From contig JBMOLK010000248.1 of the NCBI GenBank assembly GCA_049325575.1, forward strand, positions 1 through 50,091: a stretch of 50,091 nt of DNA, given 5' to 3'. Position numbers and translations under genes: made by a program. The notes under the pieces were generated by a model. The model worked only from the letters and a program-made list of their open reading frames with translations, did no database searches and was not told the DNA's origin. The first letter of the stretch is position 1. Each line of letters starts with the position of its first letter. The DNA comes from JBMOLK01 sp049325575 (GTDB lineage Bacteria > Bacillota > Clostridia > Acetivibrionales > Acetivibrionaceae). Shown piece by piece: positions 35,661-43,994 of the stretch.

Positions 35661-36417
35661 ACTGGTTAAAAAAATTATATTGTGCCTGTTAGTATTTTCC
35701 TTTTTCATAAACCCTGCCTTTTTTGTTTATGCTTCCGGTTCAAGCCCTTCAAATGAAAAAGAGGTAAAGGAAGAGCTGTCAAAGATTCTTTCTTCTTTTG
35801 AAACAGAAAACAAAAGAAGAGATAACATGGATTTTATTAGCATGTTAAGGGAAAAACTCCGTGAATTCTTAAGAGACCTGTTTGAAAAACTCAATATTGA
35901 GAGAAGGCTTAATAATGCTTTAAGTGAAGCAAGTATTCCTCCCGGAACCTTCTTCATATTAAAAATTGCTGCAATAGCACTTATTATAGCTGTTATACTT
36001 CTTCTAGGCTATTTTATAATAAGAAGCTTTAGATTTTCCCGCAAGGTTATGATGGATGATGATATGGAGATTATTAACACCATTAAAGACCCTGACGTTC
36101 TTATGAAAAAAGTTGATGAATGCTTAAGTGTAGGAGATTATAACCAGGCTTTAAGGTTTTTGTATATTGCCATGCTGATAAACCTTAACAAGCTTAATAT
36201 AATAAAAATCAATAAGTCTAAAACCAACAAGCAATATCTTTTGGAGATTCAGGCTAACAGACCTCAAATATACGAAACAGCACTTTTATTTACCCATGAC
36301 TTCAATAAATACTGGTATGGTGGAAGAAACCTTGACAGGTCAAGGTTTGACAGCTGGTATAATACCTACAATCAATTAATTGGCGAGGAGGGACATGGTC
36401 TTGATAGACAGAATTAA
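35641..36417 (+). CDS. DUF4129 membrane protein
   Basis: A 258-residue protein. I prefer ATG 35641, seven bases after GTGGAG, giving a clean signal-type N-terminus (MMNISSRLVKKIILCLLVFS). A charged extracytoplasmic segment follows, then a helix (about 105-128) and a cytoplasmic C-terminal DUF4129 domain ('ALRFLYIAMLINLNKLNIIK', 'TNKQYLLEIQANRPQIYETA', 'WYGGRNLDRSRFDSWY'). DUF4129 proteins accompany transglutaminase or MoxR/DUF58 systems and are thought to act in envelope or secreted-protein maturation; no activity is proven. Overlaps the following DUF4350 gene. Confidence 0.85.
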   Translation: MMNISSRLVKKIILCLLVFSFFINPAFFVYASGSSPSNEKEVKEELSKILSSFETENKRRDNMDFISMLREKLREFLRDLFEKLNIERRLNNALSEASIPPGTFFILKIAAIALIIAVILLLGYFIIRSFRFSRKVMMDDDMEIINTIKDPDVLMKKVDECLSVGDYNQALRFLYIAMLINLNKLNIIKINKSKTNKQYLLEIQANRPQIYETALLFTHDFNKYWYGGRNLDRSRFDSWYNTYNQLIGEEGHGLDRQN

Positions 36418-37435
36418 GAAGATTGCATTTTACACCCTTTTTATTGCCATCCTCCTTGTGATAGGACTTGCGGTTTTTGATATAAAGAATGAGGAAGAGC
36501 AGAGAGCTGATTTTTCAAGCTACAATACCTCTAAAGAAGGCGGAAAGGTGCTTTACCTTCTGGCAGAGAGAATGGGATTTGACATAAGCCGTTACAAGAG
36601 GCCCTCAAGATTCCTGCCGGATAAGGCAACAATGGTGGCTTTTGCTCCAGACTATGATGCCTTCAATGAAGCTTTGGAACAAAAATATCTTATAAAGTGG
36701 ATAAAAAGAGGAAACTCTCTTGTTTTAATAGATATAGAATCTAAAATATATGATGAAGACCTTGATATTCTTAAATTCTCTGATGGAGACCCTGTTTCTT
36801 TTGGAGCTTACGGCGAAAATTATATTTTTAAGATGGGAGAAGGCATGGTTATATTTCTTGGGAAATACGAGAGCTATACCAATGACGGCTTAAAATCCCT
36901 GGATCCCGGAGTTGTTTTTATTGATGCCTTAAACGAGGCTTCATATAAGAGGGTCTTGTTTAATGAGTATTACCACGGCCTTGGAAGTGCCGGAGCAAAT
37001 CTTTGGGATATATTAAGCCCGGGAGGAAGGCTGGTTCTTATTCAGATCCTTCTGGGGCTTCTCATTTTCCTTTATGTTAAGGCAAGAAGGTTTGGAAAGC
37101 CTTCTATAGTTTATGAGATCATTAAACGAAAGGAAAATGAAAATCTTTTTGCTCTTTCAAACCTTTATATTAAAGCCAAAGCCAACGGTCTGGTTCTTGA
37201 AATATACATGGACAGCCTTAAAAATGAGCTTGCGAAGTTTCTAGGCTTTGGGTCGGACAAATGGGACAATATGGAGTTAATAAATGCAGCCAGTGCCAAC
37301 AATGTTTTAAAAGACATGAATGTAAGGGAAGTATTTGGAGAATGTGATATTTATATAAAAAGCGGTATGAAGGATACCCGCAGAATGTCGGTTCTTTTTG
37401 AAAAATTGGAGAAAATTCGAAAGGAGATCAGGTGA
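36395..37435 (+). CDS. DUF4350 membrane protein
   Basis: A 346-residue protein from ATG 36395, close behind GAGGAGGG; TTG 36401 is also possible by spacing. N-terminal helix (about 5-27), then the DUF4350 domain ('SSYNTSKEGGKVLYLLAERM', 'DISRYKRPSRFLPDKATMV'), a second helix near residue 220 (LVLIQILLGLLIFLYVKA) and a cytoplasmic tail. The DUF4350 fold is glutamine-amidotransferase-like and non-catalytic in most members. Its stop codon overlaps the moxR start codon (TGATG), a sign of tight coupling. Confidence 0.85.
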   Translation: MVLIDRIKKIAFYTLFIAILLVIGLAVFDIKNEEEQRADFSSYNTSKEGGKVLYLLAERMGFDISRYKRPSRFLPDKATMVAFAPDYDAFNEALEQKYLIKWIKRGNSLVLIDIESKIYDEDLDILKFSDGDPVSFGAYGENYIFKMGEGMVIFLGKYESYTNDGLKSLDPGVVFIDALNEASYKRVLFNEYYHGLGSAGANLWDILSPGGRLVLIQILLGLLIFLYVKARRFGKPSIVYEIIKRKENENLFALSNLYIKAKANGLVLEIYMDSLKNELAKFLGFGSDKWDNMELINAASANNVLKDMNVREVFGECDIYIKSGMKDTRRMSVLFEKLEKIRKEIR

Positions 37436-38427
37436 TGAGTGAATATATGACAGAGAAAAACGTTGAAACAGGTGACTGCGAGTTTACCAGGACCAAGACC
37501 AAAGCTATAATTGAAGAAGTGTCAAAGGTTGTTGTAGGGCAGTATGAATTTATTGAAAATATCGTAGTATCTCTTCTCACGGGAGGACATGTTCTTATTG
37601 AAGGTGTGCCGGGGCTTGCAAAGACGCTGGCATCAAAGGTCATCTCAAAGACTGTAAAAGCAGATTTTAAAAGGGTACAGTTTACTCCCGATTTGATGCC
37701 CGCAGATATAATTGGAACAAAGGTTTTTGATCAAAAAACAAGTGAGTTTCATCTAAAAAGAGGACCTCTATTTACAAATATCTTTCTTGCGGATGAAATA
37801 AACAGAACACCACCTAAAACACAGGCAGCTCTTCTTGAGGCAATGGAAGAAAAAGCCATATCCATAGACGGCCAAACTTATAAGCTTGATGAACCCTTTA
37901 TGGTACTGGCAACCCAAAACCCTGTAGAGTACGAGGGAACGTATCCTCTTCCTGAAGCTCAGATTGACAGGTTTTTGATGAAGCTGGTGGTTGATTATAT
38001 CCCACAGAAGTTTGAAAACATGCTTTTGCAAAAATACAATACAGGGTTTAGCAGTAAAGAGCTTGAAAGTCAGAACATAAGTGTCGTTTGCGACTTTGAG
38101 GATATAAAAAAGTGCCGTGAGGAGATAAACAGCGTTAAGGTAAGCGAGGGTATTATTAATTACATCACATCAATAATCAGGGCTACCAGAAACTCTCCAA
38201 ACCTGATTCTTGGTGCAAGTCCCAGGGCTTCAATTGCACTGCTTCTTACTTCCAAAACCTACGCTGCAATGCATGGGAGAAACTATGTAATACCCGAGGA
38301 TATCAAGGATCTCTCATTGCCTGTACTTCGCCATAGGGTAATACTAAAGCCGGAGGCGGGTATTGACGGGCTTAAGAATGATGATGTTATTAAGAATATA
38401 CTTTCAAAGGTTGAAGTTCCAAGATAG
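37435..38427 (+). CDS. MoxR-family AAA+ ATPase
   Basis: A 330-residue ATPase; ATG 37435 lies eight bases after AAGGAG. MoxR features: 'VVVGQYEFIENIVVSLLTGG', Walker A GVPGLAKT, 'RVQFTPDLMPADIIGTKVFD', Walker B IFLADEINR, sensor 'LATQNPVEYEGTYPLPEAQI' and the C-terminal lid ('ASPRASIALLLTSKTYAAMH'). MoxR ATPases act as chaperones with von Willebrand-like partners; the DUF58 protein encoded next is the expected partner. Cytoplasmic. Confidence 0.93.
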   Translation: MSEYMTEKNVETGDCEFTRTKTKAIIEEVSKVVVGQYEFIENIVVSLLTGGHVLIEGVPGLAKTLASKVISKTVKADFKRVQFTPDLMPADIIGTKVFDQKTSEFHLKRGPLFTNIFLADEINRTPPKTQAALLEAMEEKAISIDGQTYKLDEPFMVLATQNPVEYEGTYPLPEAQIDRFLMKLVVDYIPQKFENMLLQKYNTGFSSKELESQNISVVCDFEDIKKCREEINSVKVSEGIINYITSIIRATRNSPNLILGASPRASIALLLTSKTYAAMHGRNYVIPEDIKDLSLPVLRHRVILKPEAGIDGLKNDDVIKNILSKVEVPR

Positions 38428-38480
38428 ACTTTTCAATAAGTGAAGTGGATTAATATAAATGATGTAAAAGGAGCGGGAGA

Positions 38481-39791
38481 ATGCCTTTTAGCAAGCTTTT
38501 TTCCTTACTTGTTGTGTTGGGGATAATACCGGTTTTGATAGGCTCATTAATAGGGCTTGAATTTTATGTCTTCATTCTATACAACCTTATTCTTGCAGCA
38601 TTATTTATTATTGACTATAAAATAACGCCCCGAAGCAAAGACCTTGAAATTACAAGGCTTTGTGATGATAAGCTCTCAATGGGTACGGAAAATGAGATAA
38701 CTATAAATATCAGAAATAACAGTAATTATTTTATAAATATTGAAGCCATAGATGAAGTCCCCCAGTACATGGAGACCAGAAAAAGGGTAGTTAAGCTTAA
38801 AGCAGTACCTCACTACGAGACAGAAGGAAAGTACACTGTAGTACCCCAAAAGAGGGGGGAGTATACCTTTGGAAGGGTTCATATAAAGTATAATGGTGTA
38901 CTTAGGCTCTGCTCCAAAAAAGGTTTATACGACCTAAGCAATAGTTACAAGGTCTATCCGAACCTTAAGGATTTAAGCAAGTTCGGTCTTGCAGCCATAA
39001 AGAAAAGCCAGCTTATACAAGGAATAAAAAAGGTTAGGAGCTATGGGGGCGGTACTGAGTTTGAAAGTCTCAGAGAGTATAATGAGGGCGATGATTACAG
39101 GAAAATTAACTGGCCTGCTACGGCAAGAGCAAACAAGTTTATTGTAAACACATATGAACCCGAAAAAAACCAGCAGGTGATGATTATGCTGGACTCCAGC
39201 AGGGTAATGAATTCTGAAATCAACTATATAAAAAAGCTGGACTACTGCATAAACGCCGCCTTTCTTCTTGCGGATGTTGCAATAAAGAAGGGTGACAATG
39301 CAGGTGTCATGGTGTTTGACAGCAGTGTAAAGCGTTTTATAAAGCCTGGCAAGGGCGCAGGGCAGTTTCAGCTTATTGCTGATAATCTATATAATGTAGA
39401 AGAAAACTTCGTTTCTGCCGATTATAGGGGTGCCCTGACATATTTAAACCAAAATCAGAAAAGAAGAAGCCTTCTTTGCATATTTACGGAGCTATTCAAT
39501 GCCGATGAGGCACTGCAGCTTGCCTCGGCTCTAAAGGGTCTTGCAAGACACCATATTCCCCTTGTAATAACCATTAAGGATATGAGGCTTTATGCGCTCT
39601 CGGAAGTCAATATAAAGCAGACAAACGATATATACCTAAAAACTTCTTCAATCAAGCTGATAAAGGAAAGGGAGAAAGTACAGAAGATATTCCAGAACTC
39701 CGGAATAGCAGTTCTTGACGTACCACCCGACAAGCTTTCCATTGAAGTTGTAAACAGGTACCTTGCAATGAAAACCATGATGCAGATATAA
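38481..39791 (+). CDS. DUF58 protein (von Willebrand A-like), MoxR partner
   Basis: A 436-residue protein with two N-terminal helices (about 5-50), a beta sandwich (about 60-170), the DUF58 signature 'FESLREYNEGDDYRKINWPA' and a von Willebrand A-like C-terminal half starting 'QQVMIMLDSSRVMNS'. The metal-site motif normally DxSxS reads DSSRV here, so the last serine is replaced and metal binding may be altered. Such proteins sit beside moxR in many phyla and are thought to be assembled or activated by it. Fifty-three bases after moxR; ends 20 bases from the convergent gene. Confidence 0.88.
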   Translation: MPFSKLFSLLVVLGIIPVLIGSLIGLEFYVFILYNLILAALFIIDYKITPRSKDLEITRLCDDKLSMGTENEITINIRNNSNYFINIEAIDEVPQYMETRKRVVKLKAVPHYETEGKYTVVPQKRGEYTFGRVHIKYNGVLRLCSKKGLYDLSNSYKVYPNLKDLSKFGLAAIKKSQLIQGIKKVRSYGGGTEFESLREYNEGDDYRKINWPATARANKFIVNTYEPEKNQQVMIMLDSSRVMNSEINYIKKLDYCINAAFLLADVAIKKGDNAGVMVFDSSVKRFIKPGKGAGQFQLIADNLYNVEENFVSADYRGALTYLNQNQKRRSLLCIFTELFNADEALQLASALKGLARHHIPLVITIKDMRLYALSEVNIKQTNDIYLKTSSIKLIKEREKVQKIFQNSGIAVLDVPPDKLSIEVVNRYLAMKTMMQI

Positions 39792-39811
39792 ACCATACTG
39801 TAAAGATAACA

Positions 39812-40786
39812 TTATACATCGATTTTATCATTTAGTTTATACTTTATATTGGGAATAACTATATAAAGTATGCACAGTGTAAAGGTTACCAATGCAAAAG
39901 TGATCTTTGAAATCTCTGGAATATTTAGCGGTGTAAAATAACCTTCAATAAAACCTGCCACTATAAATAAGGGTATGGTCCCCAATACCAGTTTAAGAGC
40001 TGCCTTGCCTCTTATAATAAAGGCATCCTTTCTTGTATAAATGCCCGGGTTTATTATTGAGTAACCGATAATAAGACCCGCTCCTCCGCATATAAAAATA
40101 GCAAACAGCTCAATTATTCCGTGAGGAAGAATCAAAGACCAAAAAAGTAGATTTGCTTTTTTATAATAGAACAATGCAGCCAGGGTACCAAGATTAAACC
40201 CGTTTACCACAAGGACATAGGATGTTCCAAGACCTAGAGTAACTCCAAATGCAAAGGCCATCATGCCTACCTTGATATTATTTGTCAGAATGAAGTTTGA
40301 ATGTATGCCAGCATCCCAGTTTTCACGGGGTTCACCAAGATCCCTGTTCAGAATCTCCTCCACCGCCTGTGGGGGAAAAAACGCAACAGCATTATCGGTA
40401 GAAACAAGTGTAAAGATAAAGCTTAGGACAGTACCTAGAAGAAACAAAGACGCCGACAGCAATATAAACTTAAGATTTGACCTTACAAGCAAAGGAAATT
40501 CTATCACAAAGAATCTTATAAGATTCTTTATATTTGACTTCTTTGTAGTGTATATATAGCTGTGAGCATCCGCCACAATGCGGTTAAGATAGCTTGTGGT
40601 CGAAGTATTGCCGTAGTAAGTCCGGCAGTACGACAGATGTCCGCATGTCAGATTATACACGTTAATAAAGTCATCCAATTCATTTTTATCAAATCTATAT
40701 AAACTCCTGGACTTTAATCTGTTTAGTGTACCTTCGAGTTTTTTCCATGTTTCGAAGTTTTGTTTGATGAATTTATCTTCTTTCAT
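39812..40786 (-). CDS. SpoIIM-superfamily membrane protein (DUF95-like)
   Basis: A 324-residue membrane protein, start ATG 40786 (GGGTG five bases upstream; the TTG at 40798 lacks a good ribosome site). A soluble head (1-100, 'HLSYCRTYYGNTSTTSYLNR') is followed by five or six helices. The family features 'NNIKVGMMAFAFGVTLGLGT' and 'ILPHGIIELFAIFICGGAGL' are clear. Distinct from the engulfment protein SpoIIM at 28699-29337, with which it shares only the core fold. It belongs to the conserved MoxR/DUF58/RDD neighbourhood yet lies on the opposite strand, divergent from the RDD gene. Confidence 0.88.
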   Translation of the reverse strand: MKEDKFIKQNFETWKKLEGTLNRLKSRSLYRFDKNELDDFINVYNLTCGHLSYCRTYYGNTSTTSYLNRIVADAHSYIYTTKKSNIKNLIRFFVIEFPLLVRSNLKFILLSASLFLLGTVLSFIFTLVSTDNAVAFFPPQAVEEILNRDLGEPRENWDAGIHSNFILTNNIKVGMMAFAFGVTLGLGTSYVLVVNGFNLGTLAALFYYKKANLLFWSLILPHGIIELFAIFICGGAGLIIGYSIINPGIYTRKDAFIIRGKAALKLVLGTIPLFIVAGFIEGYFTPLNIPEISKITFALVTFTLCILYIVIPNIKYKLNDKIDV

Positions 40787-40831
40787 GAATACACCCAATA
40801 CCTTAAGTTTATTTTGTTTTTTACAAAAAAT

Positions 40832-40860
40832 ATTTTATCAAAAATAAATATCTGATACAA
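40832..40860 (-). promoter_or_regulatory. Sigma-A promoter for the SpoIIM-like gene
   Basis: Minus strand TTGTAT, 17-base spacer, TAAAAT, about 46 bases before ATG 40786. Confidence 0.5.
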
Positions 40861-40910
40861 TTAAATTTATATAGCAAATTTACTAAAAATAGCTGAGTTA
40901 AGGATGATGG

Positions 40911-41675
40911 ATGAACATGAGAAGGATACTTGAGATTCTAACACCGGAAAATGTTTTTGTAGAATATGAACTTGCAGGCCTTGGGTCCAGGTTTATTGCT
41001 TTTTTAATCGATTGCATAATACAGTTCATATTAGTGGGAATAGCTGCTGTTACAGTGTTTTTGGCAGGATTTGATATACCATATGTTATTGCTGATCTTG
41101 GTATATTTAATTTTGTCGCTTTCATAGTTACATTAATAATGCTTTTTCATATTTTATACTTTGTGTTCTTTGAGATGATATTAAAAGGACAATCGCCCGG
41201 AAAAAAAGTTATGAGGCTTCGTGTTATCAAACAAAACGGGCAGCCTATAAATATCTTTGATTCATTCCTTAGGGGTATTTTAAGGTTTGCCGACTTTCTG
41301 CCCTCGTACTACCTTGTAGGATCAATATTTGTTATAATTTCAAAGAATTATAAAAGAATAGGTGACTTTGCGGCAAATACCATTGTTGTTAAAGTCAAAA
41401 ATCAAGAACAGCTTGTTACTGTTGATAATCTTTTAAACAAAGCTGTGACTATGGAGAGTCAAGAGTATGAAGGAGTTAATGTATATCCGGTCAATAACAT
41501 TGAGTATAACGTACTAAAAGAGTTCCTCTCCAGGAAAGATAATCTTGGTGAGAAAAGACCTCAGCTTGCATTTAACCTAAATACCTATTTTATGAAAAAA
41601 TTCAACCTGGAAAAGCCCTATGATAATCCCTATGATTTTTTTGAAGAGATAATTAAAATGAACTCCGGGGTATAG
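40911..41675 (+). CDS. RDD-family membrane protein
   Basis: A 254-residue protein with three helices of the RDD domain: 'EYELAGLGSRFIAFLIDCII' at the start with the R-D pair, 'FEMILKGQSPGKKVMRLRVI' after the second helix, and 'KNYKRIGDFAANTIVV' ending the domain at about residue 163. A cytoplasmic tail of about 90 residues follows. RDD proteins have been linked to ion exchange and to envelope complexes; next to SpoIIM-like, DUF58 and MoxR genes it most likely belongs to the same system. GGATGATGG lies before ATG 40911; ATG 40917 is also possible. Confidence 0.88.
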   Translation: MNMRRILEILTPENVFVEYELAGLGSRFIAFLIDCIIQFILVGIAAVTVFLAGFDIPYVIADLGIFNFVAFIVTLIMLFHILYFVFFEMILKGQSPGKKVMRLRVIKQNGQPINIFDSFLRGILRFADFLPSYYLVGSIFVIISKNYKRIGDFAANTIVVKVKNQEQLVTVDNLLNKAVTMESQEYEGVNVYPVNNIEYNVLKEFLSRKDNLGEKRPQLAFNLNTYFMKKFNLEKPYDNPYDFFEEIIKMNSGV

Positions 41676-41714
41676 GTTAAAAATGCTTGGAATATTAGCC
41701 TTCTAAAAAAAGTA

Positions 41715-41771
41715 CTGCCCGAATAAGTATAAACTGATAAACTTTTTTGATAAGAAAGTTTCGGGTGGCAG
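41715..41771 (+). promoter_or_regulatory. Possible leader hairpin masking a ribosome site
   Basis: CTGCC and CGAA (41715-41723) can pair with TTCG and GGCAG (41760-41771) across a 3-base bulge. The right arm includes the only ribosome-site candidate (GGGTGG) of the gene starting at 41776. An inner AACTTT/AAAGTT pairing is also possible. Regulatory role is speculative. Confidence 0.25.
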
Positions 41772-41775
41772 CAAT

Positions 41776-43227
41776 ATGAGAAGGTTATTTCTAGTAATTT
41801 CATATAGGAAACTTTGCCGTTTTATAATCTTATTTACTTTGGCAATTTTTCTGATCTTTGTTATAGCAAACAGGATTAATAGCTTTAATAGTGTTAAGGT
41901 TATTAGCAGCCTTGCGGAAGACGAAATCACAGAGCTTTTGAATGAGAACTCAAGGCTTAAGAATATATTTGAGAATATCCTGCCAAAAGAAAATAAGCTT
42001 CTATACGAAGATAAGTATAGAAACTTATTTAAGAATATAAAAAACTACACACCGCCATATGTTGAAGAACAGCCAATAATGGAAGTATTGGAGAAAGGCA
42101 GAAAAGTCAGCTTTAAAGTACTCTCAAACTCTCAAGGGTATTTAAGACCAATATATAGTCCTGACTGGAAAGCGGCCTCTTACAGGGGCTGGCTGTATCT
42201 ACCCGGTAAAAACATTGATGCCCGCCACAGGCTCTTTATATTTCCCTTTGGAGGAAGCAGTATTTATGATTTTACTGGAAGCCATGCTTTTGACGTAAGC
42301 ACTCCCATTGATTATCACATGAATATTAATTTTCTTATCTATGACTATAAGGTAAATAGTGTGATAAAGCACAAGCATCAGGTGCTCCTTGTAGGAGAAC
42401 CTGCCATGAAGGGAGCCCAGGTTATTTCGGTAGTCCAGGATGATCTTCTTGCAAAAGAAGAAAACAGAGCAGATTTTCTTTTTCATCTTTCTACTCCAAA
42501 GGGTTACGAAATTGATTACATTTATGATAACGTTATAAGATATGAATATCTAATGAAAAAAATAAAAGAACACACTGTAAAGTCAGCCAATGCAAACATT
42601 GATACTTTGGAAAAGCTCTTAGATGAAAATCTTACTCTAAAAAAGGAGCTGTCATATTTTATACCTACCCAGGATAAGCTTATAACAAAGGAAAAATGTA
42701 AACCAATTGCCCCGACATTTCCTTATGAAGCGCCTGATATTAAGACAATAAGGGAGAGGGGTATGGAAGTCCCATTTAATATAAATTTTAATAACGACCA
42801 GTATAAAAGGCCTGTCTATGATCCCCTCTGGCTTCAAAACTACAAAAGAAGATGGTGTTATATACCAAGGCAGGTATGCTATAACCTTCAAAGATTATTT
42901 GTAATTCCCAAAGACCCAAAGGAGCACTATGACTTTCTAGGAATGCTAAGCTTTCACGAAAGCTATAAACCCCTTAGAGAAGATGAAGTTGGGTTCTTAA
43001 TTTATAACTTCGATGTAAAAACAACAGTTGTATATAAAAGACAAATACTATTAATCGGTGAGCCCAAAAGAACAGGTGCGCAAATAATCACATTTGACCG
43101 TAAGAGCATTCAGAGTTTAGATTATATTGTACATCTGGTAACACCCGATGACCAGGAAGTGGATTACACCTACCTAATCAACAGTACTGATGTTTTAACT
43201 TATTATATTCCGGAAGGGGCTGGATAA
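41776..43227 (+). CDS. Membrane-anchored protein with a duplicated domain of unknown function
   Basis: A 483-residue protein I do not recognise. A basic N-terminus and one membrane helix (about 14-31) are followed by two homologous units, about 50-250 and 279-468. Matching pairs: RPIYSPDW / RPVYDPLW, GWLYLP / RWCYIP, 'HRLFIFPFGG' / 'QRLFVIPKDP', 'NFLIYDYKVNSVIKHKHQVL' / 'GFLIYNFDVKTTVVYKRQIL', LLVGEP / LLIGEP, GAQVIS / GAQIIT, and EIDYIY / EVDYTY. Each unit starts with a short coiled-coil stretch (LLNENSRLK / LLDENLTLK). The units are rich in Tyr, Pro and Trp, like extracellular beta domains. It is probably tail-outside. It lies between the RDD gene and the sigI locus; the neighbour at 43239-43778 converges on it. 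Confidence 0.8.
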   Translation: MRRLFLVISYRKLCRFIILFTLAIFLIFVIANRINSFNSVKVISSLAEDEITELLNENSRLKNIFENILPKENKLLYEDKYRNLFKNIKNYTPPYVEEQPIMEVLEKGRKVSFKVLSNSQGYLRPIYSPDWKAASYRGWLYLPGKNIDARHRLFIFPFGGSSIYDFTGSHAFDVSTPIDYHMNINFLIYDYKVNSVIKHKHQVLLVGEPAMKGAQVISVVQDDLLAKEENRADFLFHLSTPKGYEIDYIYDNVIRYEYLMKKIKEHTVKSANANIDTLEKLLDENLTLKKELSYFIPTQDKLITKEKCKPIAPTFPYEAPDIKTIRERGMEVPFNINFNNDQYKRPVYDPLWLQNYKRRWCYIPRQVCYNLQRLFVIPKDPKEHYDFLGMLSFHESYKPLREDEVGFLIYNFDVKTTVVYKRQILLIGEPKRTGAQIITFDRKSIQSLDYIVHLVTPDDQEVDYTYLINSTDVLTYYIPEGAG

Positions 43228-43238
43228 GGAATCTATCT

Positions 43239-43778
43239 CTAAAAATGCTTAAGCAATTGCCCTGTGTCACCGTCAAAGTAAAACGCATGAGGCCTTCCTT
43301 CATCATCCAGAAACATTAGATAAGGCCTATCCTGCCCTGGAAATATTATAATGACTTCGTTAACAAGGTAATATATATCCTGCTCTTTTATCTTTACAGA
43401 AGATTCTAAGGGTATTTTTATCATAAACCCTTCTTTAGGGAAAAGATTGAACTTCATGTACACACCTGTTAAACTTTTAAGGTAATTGACTGCTTCTTTT
43501 TGTATTGAGGGATTTGATTTGAACTTTTTTATGACTTTTTCTTTATTTATGTCAAAGATTTCTATATATAGAGGTCCTTTTGACGGAATGTCTTTCGCAG
43601 TCATAAACCCAATCACGCTGGTTAAAGCCTGATGATCTGTATAGGAGGTAAGAAGTTCATATTTACTGATAAGGTCAATATATCTTTTATAGCTGTAGAT
43701 GTTAAAGGCCAGCGAAGAAATCAAAAAAACAATTAGAATGGTTTTTGTAATCTTCCAGTTGAGTTTTACAATAGTCAT
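43239..43778 (-). CDS. Single-helix membrane protein of unknown function
   Basis: A 179-residue protein: N-terminal helix (about 10-28), a short helical stretch, then an extracytoplasmic domain with 'GPLYIEIFDINKEKVIKKFK' and a C-terminus 'DDEGRPHAFYFDGDTGQLLK'. GAGGTGATT precedes ATG 43778. Family not recognised. It is divergent from sigI, and its last coding base is 11 bases from the end of the duplicated-domain gene. A minus-strand TTACAT / TATATA pair with 17-base spacer near 43820-43850 might be its promoter. Confidence 0.7.
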   Translation of the reverse strand: MTIVKLNWKITKTILIVFLISSLAFNIYSYKRYIDLISKYELLTSYTDHQALTSVIGFMTAKDIPSKGPLYIEIFDINKEKVIKKFKSNPSIQKEAVNYLKSLTGVYMKFNLFPKEGFMIKIPLESSVKIKEQDIYYLVNEVIIIFPGQDRPYLMFLDDEGRPHAFYFDGDTGQLLKHF

Positions 43779-43848
43779 AGTTTAATCACCTCATAAATTA
43801 CTTATGAAATGTCAAAGGCATATATAACCTTCTTAATGTTTTAATGTA

Positions 43849-43884
43849 ATTACGACGTAAAATTATTATTCTTTCGAATTTTAA
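43849..43884 (+). promoter_or_regulatory. Candidate SigI-dependent promoter of sigI-rsgI
   Basis: AATTACGAC, two bases, AAAAT, 11 bases, CGAA (43875-43878), two bases, TTAA. The same arrangement with the same 18-base spacing between CGAC and CGAA occurs upstream of the GH30 gene (46914-46950). SigI loci of C. thermocellum are known to be autoregulated, and a CGAA-like -10 is known for SigI of Bacillus. The match between the two sites is seen directly; the sigma assignment is inferred. Confidence 0.55.
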
Positions 43885-43914
43885 TAAGTAGAGAATATAA
43901 ATTTTATTTTTATT

Positions 43915-43944
43915 TTGTTTATTTATAAACTATACCGATATAAT
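43915..43944 (+). promoter_or_regulatory. Possible sigma-A promoter of sigI
   Basis: TTGTTT (43915-43920), 18 bases, TATAAT (43939-43944). A basal promoter downstream of the candidate SigI site would allow low uninduced expression. Confidence 0.4.
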
Positions 43945-43994
43945 TTAAGACAGTTTATAATTTATATTAAAAGAGTTATTAAGGGGTGTTATCT

